Part shown: one piece after another, positions 1-12,317 of the stretch
How positions within the stretch are numbered: the stretch's first letter is position 1
Layout of the letters: every line of letters starts with the position of its first letter
NCBI RefSeq assembly: GCF_050003625.1
Contig: NC_134398.1
Coordinates: 110,502,171-110,566,170 of the forward strand
DNA length: 64,000 nucleotides
Direction: 5' to 3'
Source: Haematobia irritans
Taxonomy: Eukaryota; Arthropoda; Insecta; Diptera; Muscidae
Made by a program: the position numbers and the translations under genes
The notes under the pieces: model-generated
The model's input: only the letters and a program-made list of their open reading frames with translations
Database searches by the model: none
What the model was told of the DNA's origin: nothing

Positions 1-724
1 ATCGCTCGATATATATGTATTAGAAGTTTAAGAAAATTAGAGTCATTTTTTCAACTATTCGACTAAGCAGTGGCGATTTTACAAGGAAAATGTTGCTATT
101 TTGACCATATTTGTCGAAATCAGAAAAACATATATATGGGAGCTATATCTAAATCTGAACCGATTTCAACCAAATTTGGCACGCATAGCAACAATGCTAA
201 TTCTACTCCCTGTGCAAAATTTCAACTAAATCGGGGCAAAAAATTAGCCTATGTGGTCATATGAGTGTAAATCGGGCGAAAGCTATATATGGGAGCTATA
301 TCTAAATCTGAACCGATTTCCACCAAATTTGACACGCATAGCTATAATGCTAATTCTACTCCCTGTGCAAAATTTCAACTAAATCGGAGCAAAAAATTGG
401 CCGCTGTGGACAAAGGAGTGTAAATCGGGCGAAAGCTATATATGGGAGCTATATCTAAATCTGAACCGATTTGGATGATATTTCGCAAGTTTTTCGAGAC
501 TCATAAAATATTGGGATGTACGGAATTTGAGGAAGATCGGTTGATATACACGCCAATTATGACCAGATCGGTGAAAAATATATATGGCAGCTATATCTAA
601 ATCTTAACCGATTTTTTCCAAAATCAATAGGGATCGTCTTTGAGCCGAAACAGGACCCGATACCAAATTTTAGGACAATCGGACTAAAACTGCGAGCTGT
701 ACTTTGCACACAAAAATACATCAA

Positions 725-739
725 CAGACAGACAGACAG

Positions 740-790
<51 letters not shown>
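725..790 (+). repeat. (CAGA)n microsatellite
   Basis: Perfect or near-perfect CAGA tetranucleotide run with one CGGA interruption, in the tail of the first unit. Every intact tail carries such a run at the same place, just before ATCGCTAAATCGACTCAG. Lengths differ between otherwise near-identical units, as expected from replication slippage. Confidence 0.9.
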
Positions 791-3700
791 TCGCTAAATC
801 GACTCAGAATTTAATTCTAAGACGATCGGTATACTAAACGATGGGTCTCAGACTTTTCCTTCTTGGCGTTACATACAAATGCACAAACTTATTTTACCCT
901 GTACCACAGTAGTGGTGAAGGGTATAAATATGCGAAACATTTAAATCTGAAGCAATTTTAAGGAAACTTCGCAAAAGTTTATTTATGATTTATCGCTCGA
1001 TATATATGTATTAGAAGTTTAAGAAAATTAGAGTCATTTTTACAACTTTTCGAGTAAGCAGTGGCGATTTTACAAGGAAAATGTTGGTATTTTGACCATT
1101 TTTGTCAAAATCAGAAAAACATATATATGGGAGCTATATCTAAATCTGAACCGATTTCAACTAAATTTGGCAAGCATAGCAACAATGCAAATTCTACTCT
1201 CTGTGCAAAATTTCAACTAAATCGGAGTTAAAAATTGGCCTCTGTGGTCATATGAGTGTAAATCGGGCGAATGCTATATATGGGAGCTATATCTAAATCT
1301 GAACCGATTTCAACCAAATTTGGCACTCATAGCTACAATGCTCATTCTACTCCCTGTGCAAAATTTCAACTAAATCGGAGCAAAAAATTGGGCTCTGTGG
1401 ACAAAGGAGTGTAAATCGGGCGAAAGCTATATATGGGAGCTATATCTAAATCTGAACCGATTTGGCTGATATTTTGCAAGTTTTTCGAGACTCATAAAAT
1501 ATTCGGATGTACGGAATTTGAGAAAGATCGGTTGATATACGCGGCAATTATGACCAGATCGGTGAAAAATATATATGGCAGCTATATCTAAATCTGAACA
1601 GATTTTTTCCAAAATCAATAGGGATCGTCTTTGAGCCGAAACAGGACCCTATAACAAATTTTAAGACAATCGGACTAAAACTGCGAGCTGTACTTTGCAC
1701 ACAAAAATACATCAACAGACAGACGGACAGACAGACAGACAGACGGACATCGCTAAATCGACTCAGAATTTAATTCTAAGACGATCGGTATACTAAACGA
1801 TGGGTCTCAGACTTTTCCTTCTTGGCGTTACATACAAATGCACAAACTTATTATACCCAGTACCACAGTAGTGGTGAAGGGTATAAAAATATGGGAAACA
1901 TTTAAATCTGAAGCAATCTTAAGGAAACTTCGCAAAAGTTTATTTATGATTTATCGCTCGATATATATGTATTAGAAGTTTAAGAAAATTAGAGTCATTT
2001 TTTCAACTATTCGACTAAGCAGTGGCGATTTTACAAGGAAAATGTTGCTATTTTGACCATTTTTGTCGAAATCAGAAAAACATATATATGGGAGCTATAT
2101 CTAAATCTGAACCGATTTCAACCAAATTTGGCACGCATAGCAACAATGCTAATTCTACTCCCTGTGCAAAATTTCAACTAAATCGGAGCAAAAAATTAGC
2201 CTCTGTGGTCATATGAGTGTAAATCGGGCGAAAGCTATATATGGGAGCTATATATAAATCTGAACCGATTTCAACCAAATTTGGCACGCATAGCTACAAT
2301 GCTCATTCTACTCCCTGTGCAAACGATGGGTCTCAGACTTTTCCTTCTTGGCGTTACATACAAATGCACAAACTTATTATACCCTGTACCGCAGTAGTGG
2401 TGAAGGGTATAAAAATATGGGAAACATTTAAATCTGGAGCAATTTTAAGAAAACTTCGCAAAAGTTTATTTATGATTTATCGCTCGATATATATGTATTA
2501 GAAGTTTAGGAAAATTAGAGTCATTTTTACAACTTTTCCACTAAGCAGTGGCGATTTTACAAGGAAAATGTTGGTATTTTGACCATTTTTGTCGAAATCA
2601 GAAAAACATATATATGGGAGCTATATCTAAATCTGAACCGATTTCAACCAAATTTGGCACGCATAGCTACAATGCTAATTCTACTCCCTGTGCAAAATTT
2701 CAACTAAATCGGAGCAAAAAATTGGCCTCTGTGGTCATATGAGTGTAAATCGGGCGAAAGCTATATATGGGAGATATATCTAAATCTGAACCGATTTCAA
2801 CCAAATTTGGCACGTTAGCTACAATGCTAATTATACTCCCTGTGCAAAATTTCAACTAAATCGGAGCAAAAAATTGGCCTCTGTGGTAATTTGAGTGTAA
2901 ATCGGGCGAAAGCTATATATGGGAGCTATATCTAAATCTGAACCGATTTCAACCAAATTTGACACGCATAGCTACAATGCTAATTCTACCCCCTGTGCAA
3001 AATTTCAACTAAATCGGAGCAAAAAATTGGCCTCTGTGGTAATTTGAGTGTAAATCGGGCGAAAGCTATATATGGGAGATATATCTAAATCTGAACCGAT
3101 TTCAACCAAATTTGGCACGTTAGCTACAATGCTAATTCTACTCCCTGTGCAAAATTTCAACTAAATCGGAGCAAAAAATTGGCCTCTGTGGACAAAGGAG
3201 TGTAAATCGGGCGAAAGCTATATATGGGAGCTATATCTAAATCTGAACCGATTTCAACCAAATTTGGCACGCATAACTACAATGCTCATTCTACTCCCTG
3301 TGCAAAATTTCAATTAAATCGGAGTAAAAGATTGGCCTCTGTGGTCATATGAGTGTAAATCGGGCGAAAGCTATATATGGGAGCTATATCTAAATCTGAA
3401 CCGATTTCCACCAAATTTGACACGCATAGCTATAATACTAATTCTACTCCCTGTGCAAAATTTCAACTAAATCGGAGCAAAAAATTGGCCTCTGTGGTCA
3501 TTTGAGTGTAAATCGGGCGAAAGCTATATATGGGAGCTATATCTAAATCTGAACCGATTTGGATGATATTTTGCAAGTTTTTCGAGACTCATAAAATATG
3601 GGGATGTACGGAATTTGAGGAAGATCGGTTGATATACACGCCAATTATGACCAGATCGGTGAAAAATGTATATGGCAGCTATATCTAAATCTGAACCGAT

Positions 3701-4941
3701 TTTTTCCAAAATCAATAGGGATCGTCTTTGAGCCGAAACAGGACCCCATACCAAATTTTAGGACAATCGGACTAAAACTGCGAGCTGTACTTTGCACACA
3801 ATAATACATCAACAGACAGACAGACAGACGGACAGACGGACAGACGGACAGACAGACAGACAGACGGTCATCGCTACATCGACTCAGAATTTAATTCTAA
3901 GACGATCGGTATACTAAACGATGGGTCTCAGACTTTTCCTTCTTGGCGTTACATACAAATGCACAAACTTATTATACCCTGTACCACAGTAGTGGTGAAG
4001 GGTATAAAAATATGGGAAACATTTAAATCTGGAGCAATTTTAAGAAAACTTCGCAAAAGTTTATTTATGATTTATCGCTCGATATATATGTATTAGAAGT
4101 TTAGGAAAATTAGAGTCATTTTTACAACTTTTCCACTAAGCAGTGGCGATTTTACAAGGAAAATGTTGGTATTTTGACCATTTTTGTCGAAATCAGAAAA
4201 ACATATATATGGGAGCTATATCTAAAACTGAACCGATTTCAACCAAATTTGGCACGCATAGCTACAATGCTAATTCTACTCCCTGTGCAAAATTTCAACT
4301 AAATCGGAGCAAAAAATTGGCCTCTGTGGTCATATGAGTGTAAATCGGGCGAAAGCTATATATGGGAGCTATATCTAAATCAGAACCGATTTCAACCAAA
4401 TTTGACACGCATAGCTACAATGCTAATTATACTCCCTGTGCAAAATTTCAACTAAATCGGAGCAAAAAATTGGCCTCTGTGGTCATTTGAGTGTAAATCG
4501 GGCGAAAGCTATATATGGGAGCTATATCTAAATCTCAACCGATTTGTATGATATTTTGCAAGTTTTTCGAGACTCATAAAATATTGGGATGTACGGAATT
4601 TGAGGAAGATCGGTTGATATACACGGCAATTATGACCAGATCGGTGAAAAATATATATGGCAGCTATATCTAAATCTGAACCGATTTTTTCCAAAATCAA
4701 TAGGGATCGTCTTTGAGCCGAAACATGACCCTATACCAAATTTTAGGACAATCGGACTAAAACTGCGAGCTGTACTTTGCACACAAAAATACATCAACAG
4801 ACAGACAGACGGACAGACAGACAGACAGACGGACGGACATCGCTAAATCGACTCAGAATTTAATTCTAAGACGATCGGTATACTAAACGATGGGTCTCAG
4901 ACTTTTCCTTCTTGGCGTTACATACAAATGCACAAACTTAT

Positions 4942-4975
4942 TATACCCTGTACCACAGTAGTGGTGAAGGGTATA
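4942..4975 (+). other. Terminal hairpin of the tandem family (representative)
   Basis: Two-part inverted repeat: outer 7-bp stem TATACCC/GGGTATA, symmetric 3-nt internal loop TGT/GAA, inner 5-bp stem ACCAC/GTGGT and loop AGTA. The same structure closes nearly every unit, with start positions such as 1852, 3973, 6387, 29926, 43766 and 62807. Most copies are perfect. Exceptions include 893 (TTTACCC), 26882 (TACACCC), 24537 (loop AGTC) and 28945. Such a hairpin at an element end is seen in several transposon types, including Helitrons, but no CTRR end follows it here. Confidence 0.75.
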
Positions 4976-6245
4976 AAAATATGGGAAACATTTAAATCTG
5001 GAGCAATTTTAAGAAAACTTCGCAAAAGTTTATTTATGATTTATCGCTCGATATATATGTATTAGAAGTTTAGGAAAATTAGAGTCATTTTTTACAACTT
5101 TTCCACTAAGCAGTGGCGGTTTTACAAGGCAAATGTTGGTATTTTGACCATTTTTGTCGAAATCAGAAAAACATATATATGGGAGCTATATCTAAATCTG
5201 AACCGATTTCAACCAAATTTGGCACGCATAACTACAATGCTAATTCTACTCCCTGTGCAAAATTTCAACTAAATCGGAGCAAAAAATTGGTCTCTGTGGT
5301 CATATGAGTTTAAATCGGGCGAAAGCTATATATGGGAGCTATATCTAAATCTGAACCGATTTCAACCAAATTTGACACGCATAGCAACAATGCTAATTCT
5401 ACTCCCTGTGCCAAATTTCAACTAAATCGGAGTTAAAAATTAGACTCTGTGGTCATATGAGTGTAAATCGGGCGAAAGCTATATATGGGAGATATATCTA
5501 AATCTGAACCGATTTCAACCAAATTTGGCACGCATAGCAACAATGCAAATTCTACTCCCTGTGCAAAATTTCAACTAAATCGGAGTTAAAAATTGGCCTC
5601 TGTGGTCATATGAGTGTAAATCGGGCGAAAGCTATATATGGGAGCTATATCTCAATCTGAACCGATTTCAACCAAATTTGGCACGCATAGCAACAATGCT
5701 AATTCTACTCCCTGTGCAAAATTTCAACTAAATCGGAGCAAAAAATTAGCCTCTGTGGTCATATGAGTGTAAATCGGGCGAAAGCTATATATGGGAGCTA
5801 TATCTAAATCTGAACCGATTTCCACCAAATTTGACACGCATAGCTATAATGCTAATTCTACTCCCTGTGCAAAATTTCAACTAAATCGGAGCAAAAAATT
5901 GGCCTCTGTGGACAAAGGAGTGTAAATCGGGCGAAAGCTATATATGGGAGCTATATCTAAATCTGAACCGATTTGGATGATATTTTGCAAGTTTTTCGAG
6001 ACTCATAAAATATGGGGATGTACGGAATTTGAGGAAGATCGGTTGATATACACGCCAATTATGACCAGATCGGTGAAAAATGTATATGGCAGCTATATCT
6101 AAATCTGAACCGATTTTTTCCAAAATCAATGGGGATCGTCTTTGAGCCGAAACAGGACCCCATACCAAATTTTAGGACAATCGGACTAAAACTGCGAGCT
6201 GTACTTTGCACACAAAAATACATCAACAGACAGACAGACAGACGG

Positions 6246-6280
<35 letters not shown>

Positions 6281-7803
6281 GTCATCGCTACATCGACTCA
6301 GAATTTAATTCTAAGACGATTGGTATACTAAACGATGGGTCTCAGACTTTTCCTTCTTGGCGTTACATACAAATGCACAAACTTATTATACCCTGTACCA
6401 CAGTAGTGGTGAAGGGTATAAAAATATGGGAAACATTTAAATCTGGAGCAATTTTAAGAAAACTTCGCAAAAGTTTATTTATGATTTATCGCTCGATATA
6501 TATGTATTAGAAGTTTAGGAAAATTAGAGTCATTTTTACAACTTTTCGAGTAAGCAGTGGCGATTTTACAAGGAAAATGTTGGTATTTTGACCATTTTTG
6601 TCGAAATCAGAAAAACATATATATGGGAGCTATATCTAAAACTGAACCGATTTCAACCAAATTTGGCACGCATAGCTACAATGCTAATTCTACTCCCTGT
6701 GCAAAATTTCAACTAAATCGGAGCAAAAAATTGGCCTCTGTGGTCATATGAGTGTAAATCGGGCGAAAGCTATATATGGGAGCTATATCTAAATCAGAAC
6801 CGATTTCAACCAAATTTGACACGCATAGCTACAATGCTAATTATACTCCCTGTGCAAAATTTCAACTAAATCGGAGCAAAAAATTGGCCTCTGTGGTCAT
6901 TTGAGTGTAAATCGGGCGAAAGCTATATATGGGAGCTATATCTAAATCTGAACCGATTTCAACCAAATTTGGCACGCATAGCAACAATGCTAATTCTACT
7001 CCCTGTGCAAAATTTCAACTAAATCGGAGCAAAAAATTGGCCTCTGTGGTCATATGAGTGTAAATCGGGCGAAAGCTATATATGGGAGCTATATCTAAAT
7101 CTGAACCGATTTCCACCAAATTTGACACGCATAGCTATAATGCTAATTCTACTCTCTGTGCAAAATTTCAACTAAATCGGAGTTAAAAATTGGCCTCTGT
7201 GGTCATATGAGTGTAAATCGGGCGAATGCTATATATGGGAGCTATATCTAAATCTGGACCGATTTCAACCAAATTTGACACGCATAGCTACAATGCTAAT
7301 TCTACTCCCTGTGCAAAATTTCAACTAAATCGGAGCAAAAAATTGGCCTCTGTGGTTATTTGTGTGTAAATCGGTTGAAAGCTATATATGGGAGCTATAT
7401 CTAAATCTGAACCGATTTCAACCAAATTTGACACGCATAGCTATAACCTAATTCTACTCCCTGTGCAAAATTTCAACTAAATCGGAGCAAAAAATTGGCC
7501 TCTGTGGACAAATGAGTGTAAATCGGGCGAAAGCTATATATGGGAGCTATATCTAAATCTGAACCGATTTGGCTGATATTTTGCAAGTTTTTCGAGACTC
7601 ATAAAATATTCGGATGTACGAAATTTGAGAAAGATCGGTTGATATACACGGCAATTATGACCATTTTTGTCGAAATCAGAAAAACGTATATATGGCAGCT
7701 AAATCAATAGGGATCGTCTTTGAGCCGAAACAGGACCCTATACCAAATTTTAAGACAATCGGACTAAAACTGCGAGCTGTACTTTGCACACAAAAATACA
7801 TCA

Positions 7804-7837
<34 letters not shown>

Positions 7838-9228
7838 GGACATCGCTAAATCGACTCAGAATTTAATTCTAAGACGATCGGTATACTAAACGATGGGTCT
7901 CAGACTTTTCCTTCTTGGCGTTACATACAAATGCACAAACTTATTATACCCTGTACCACAGTAGTGGTGAAGGGTATAAAAATATGGGAAACATTCAAAT
8001 CTGAAGCAATTTTAATGAAACTTCGCAAAAGTTTATTTATGATTTATCGCTCGATATATATGTATTAGAAGTTTAGGAAAATTAGAGTCATTTTTACAAC
8101 TTTTCCACTAAGCAGTGGCGGTTTTACAAGGCAAATGTTGGTATTTTGACCATTTTTGTCGAAATCAGAAAAACATATATATGGGAGCTATATCTAAATC
8201 TGAACCGATTTCAACCAAATTTGGCACGCATAACTACAATGCTAATTCTACTCCCTGTGCAAAATTTCAACTAAATCGGAGCAAAAAATTGGTCTCTGTG
8301 GTCATATGAGTGTAAATCGGGCGAAAGCTATATATGGGAGCTATATCTAAATCTGAACCGATTTCAACCAAATTTGACACGCATAGCAACAATGCTAATT
8401 CTACTCCCTGTGCCAAATTTCAACTAAATCGGAGTTAAAAATTGGACTCTGTGGTCATATGAGTGTAAATCGGGCGAAAGCTATATATGGGAGATATATC
8501 TAAATCTGAACCGATTTCAACCAAATTTGGCACGCATAGCAACAATGCAAATTCTACTCCCTGTGCAAAATTTCAACTAAATCGGAGTTAAAAATTGGCC
8601 TCTGTGGTCATATGAGTGTAAATCGGGCGAAAGCTATATATGGGAGCTATATCTCAATCTGAACCGATTTCAACCAAATTTGGCACGCATAGCAACAATG
8701 CTAATTCTACTCCCTGTGCAAAATTTCAACTAAATCGGAGCAAAAAATTAGCCTCTGTGGTCATATGAGTGTAAATCGGGCGAAAGCTATATATGGGAGC
8801 TATATCTAAATCTGAACCGATTTCCACCAAATTTGACACGCATAGCTATAATGCTAATTCTACTCCCTGTGCAAAATTTCAACTAAATCGGAGCAAAAAA
8901 TTGGCCTCTGTGGACAAAGGAGTGTAAATCGGGCGAAAGCTATATATGGGAGCTATATCTAAATCTGAACCGATTTGGATGATATTTTGCAAGTTTTTCG
9001 AGACTCATAAAATATGGGGATGTACGGAATTTGAGGAAGATCGGTTGATATACACGCCAATTATGACCAGATCGGTGAAAAATGTATATGGCAGCTATAT
9101 CTAAATCTGAACCGATTTTTTCCAAAATCAATGGGGATCGTCTTTGAGCCGAAACAGGACCCCATACCAAATTTTAGGACAATCGGACTAAAACTGCGAG
9201 CTGTACTTTGCACACAAAAATACATCAA

Positions 9229-9247
9229 CAGACAGACAGACAGACGG

Positions 9248-9297
<50 letters not shown>

Positions 9298-9299
9298 GG
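9229..9299 (+). repeat. Expanded (CAGA)n microsatellite, triplication copy 2
   Basis: About 70 bp of CAGA with two CGGA interruptions near its start. It is 16 bp (four repeats) longer than the matching run of triplication copy 1 near 6228-6283, and equal in length to that of copy 3 at 12247-12317. Confidence 0.85.
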
Positions 9300-10821
9300 T
9301 CATCGCTACATCGACTCAGAATTTAATTCTAAGACGATCGGTATACTAAACGATGGGTCTCAGACTTTTCCTTCTTGGCGTTACATACAAATGCACAAAC
9401 TTATTATACCCTGTACCACAGTAGTGGTGAAGGGTATAAAAATATGGGAAACATTTAAATCTGGAGCAATTTTAAGAAAACTTCGCAAAAGTTTATTTAT
9501 GATTTATCGCTCGATATATATGTATTAGAAGTTTAGGAAAATTAGAGTCATTTTTACAACTTTTCCACTAAGCAGTGGCGATTTTACAAGGAAAATGTTG
9601 GTATTTTGACCATTTTTGTCGAAATCAGAAAAACATATATATGGGAGCTATATCTAAAACTGAACCGATTTCAACCAAATTTGGCACGCATAGCTACAAT
9701 GCTAATTCTACTCCCTGTGCAAAATTTCAACTAAATCGGAGCAAAAAATTGGCCTCTGTGGTCATATGAGTGTAAATCGGGCGAAAGCTATATATGGGAG
9801 CTATATCTAAATCAGAACCGATTTCAACCAAATTTGACACGCATAGCTACAATGCTAATTATACTCCCTGTGCAAAATTTCAACTAAATCGGAGCAAAAA
9901 ATTGGCCTCTGTGGTCATTTGAGTGTAAATCGGGCGAAAGCTATATATGGGAGCTATATCTAAATCTGAACCGATTTCAACCAAATTTGGCACGCATAGC
10001 AACAATGCTAATTCTACTCCCTGTGCAAAATTTCAACTAAATCGGAGCAAAAAATTGGCCTCTGTGGTCATATGAGTGTAAATCGGGCGAAAGCTATATA
10101 TGGGAGCTATATCTAAATCTGAACCGATTTCCACCAAATTTGACACGCATAGCTATAATGCTAATTCTACTCTCTGTGCAAAATTTCAACTAAATCGGAG
10201 TTAAAAATTGGCCTCTGTGGTCATATGAGTGTAAATCGGGCGAATGCTATATATGGGAGCTATATCTAAATCTGGACCGATTTCAACCAAATTTGACACG
10301 CATAGCTACAATGCTAATTCTACTCCCTGTGCAAAATTTCAACTAAATCGGAGCAAAAAATTGGCCTCTGTGGTTATTTGTGTGTAAATCGGTTGAAAGC
10401 TATATATGGGAGCTATATCTAAATCTGAACCGATTTCAACCAAATTTGACACGCATAGCTATAACCTAATTCTACTCCCTGTGCAAAATTTCAACTAAAT
10501 CGGAGCAAAAAATTGGCCTCTGTGGACAAATGAGTGTAAATCGGGCGAAAGCTATATATGGGAGCTATATCTAAATCTGAACCGATTTGGCTGATATTTT
10601 GCAAGTTTTTCGAGACTCATAAAATATTCGGATGTACGAAATTTGAGAAAGATCGGTTGATATACACGGCAATTATGACCATTTTTGTCGAAATCAGAAA
10701 AACGTATATATGGCAGCTAAATCAATAGGGATCGTCTTTGAGCCGAAACAGGACCCTATACCAAATTTTAAGACAATCGGACTAAAACTGCGAGCTGTAC
10801 TTTGCACACAAAAATACATCA

Positions 10822-10855
<34 letters not shown>

Positions 10856-12246
10856 GGACATCGCTAAATCGACTCAGAATTTAATTCTAAGACGATCGGT
10901 ATACTAAACGATGGGTCTCAGACTTTTCCTTCTTGGCGTTACATACAAATGCACAAACTTATTATACCCTGTACCACAGTAGTGGTGAAGGGTATAAAAA
11001 TATGGGAAACATTCAAATCTGAAGCAATTTTAATGAAACTTCGCAAAAGTTTATTTATGATTTATCGCTCGATATATATGTATTAGAAGTTTAGGAAAAT
11101 TAGAGTCATTTTTACAACTTTTCCACTAAGCAGTGGCGGTTTTACAAGGCAAATGTTGGTATTTTGACCATTTTTGTCGAAATCAGAAAAACATATATAT
11201 GGGAGCTATATCTAAATCTGAACCGATTTCAACCAAATTTGGCACGCATAACTACAATGCTAATTCTACTCCCTGTGCAAAATTTCAACTAAATCGGAGC
11301 AAAAAATTGGTCTCTGTGGTCATATGAGTGTAAATCGGGCGAAAGCTATATATGGGAGCTATATCTAAATCTGAACCGATTTCAACCAAATTTGACACGC
11401 ATAGCAACAATGCTAATTCTACTCCCTGTGCCAAATTTCAACTAAATCGGAGTTAAAAATTGGACTCTGTGGTCATATGAGTGTAAATCGGGCGAAAGCT
11501 ATATATGGGAGATATATCTAAATCTGAACCGATTTCAACCAAATTTGGCACGCATAGCAACAATGCAAATTCTACTCCCTGTGCAAAATTTCAACTAAAT
11601 CGGAGTTAAAAATTGGCCTCTGTGGTCATATGAGTGTAAATCGGGCGAAAGCTATATATGGGAGCTATATCTCAATCTGAACCGATTTCAACCAAATTTG
11701 GCACGCATAGCAACAATGCTAATTCTACTCCCTGTGCAAAATTTCAACTAAATCGGAGCAAAAAATTAGCCTCTGTGGTCATATGAGTGTAAATCGGGCG
11801 AAAGCTATATATGGGAGCTATATCTAAATCTGAACCGATTTCCACCAAATTTGACACGCATAGCTATAATGCTAATTCTACTCCCTGTGCAAAATTTCAA
11901 CTAAATCGGAGCAAAAAATTGGCCTCTGTGGACAAAGGAGTGTAAATCGGGCGAAAGCTATATATGGGAGCTATATCTAAATCTGAACCGATTTGGATGA
12001 TATTTTGCAAGTTTTTCGAGACTCATAAAATATGGGGATGTACGGAATTTGAGGAAGATCGGTTGATATACACGCCAATTATGACCAGATCGGTGAAAAA
12101 TGTATATGGCAGCTATATCTAAATCTGAACCGATTTTTTCCAAAATCAATGGGGATCGTCTTTGAGCCGAAACAGGACCCCATACCAAATTTTAGGACAA
12201 TCGGACTAAAACTGCGAGCTGTACTTTGCACACAAAAATACATCAA

Positions 12247-12265
12247 CAGACAGACAGACAGACGG

Positions 12266-12315
<50 letters not shown>

Positions 12316-12317
12316 GG
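12247..12317 (+). repeat. Expanded (CAGA)n microsatellite, triplication copy 3
   Basis: Same length and interruption pattern as the run 3018 bp upstream at 9229-9299, showing that copies 2 and 3 are each other's closest relatives. Confidence 0.85.

Noticed and set aside
70..264. Recurring 64-residue open frame (starting MAILQGK) in most units, also near 2022, 4143, 9575, 27052 and 58388
   Set aside because: It is the body/subrepeat sequence read in one frame. It begins upstream of the subrepeat, ends at a fixed stop, has no recognisable domain, and varies with the DNA repeat and not with protein constraint.
1..926. Calling the tandem family a Helitron (DINE-1-like) outright
   Set aside because: A terminal hairpin and internal tandem repeats fit, but no CTRR end or TC start is visible, and the head/tail inverted repeat is atypical. 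Left unassigned.
3524..3754. Recurring 76-residue (and 63/68/80/94-residue) minus-strand frames in the tails
   Set aside because: Tail repeat read in reverse; the longer ones run into low-complexity CAGA translated as VCLS repeats. No sign of a gene.
9208..9528. 106-residue plus-strand frame containing TDRQTDRQ repeats
   Set aside because: Translation of the CAGA microsatellite joined to the tail; low complexity.
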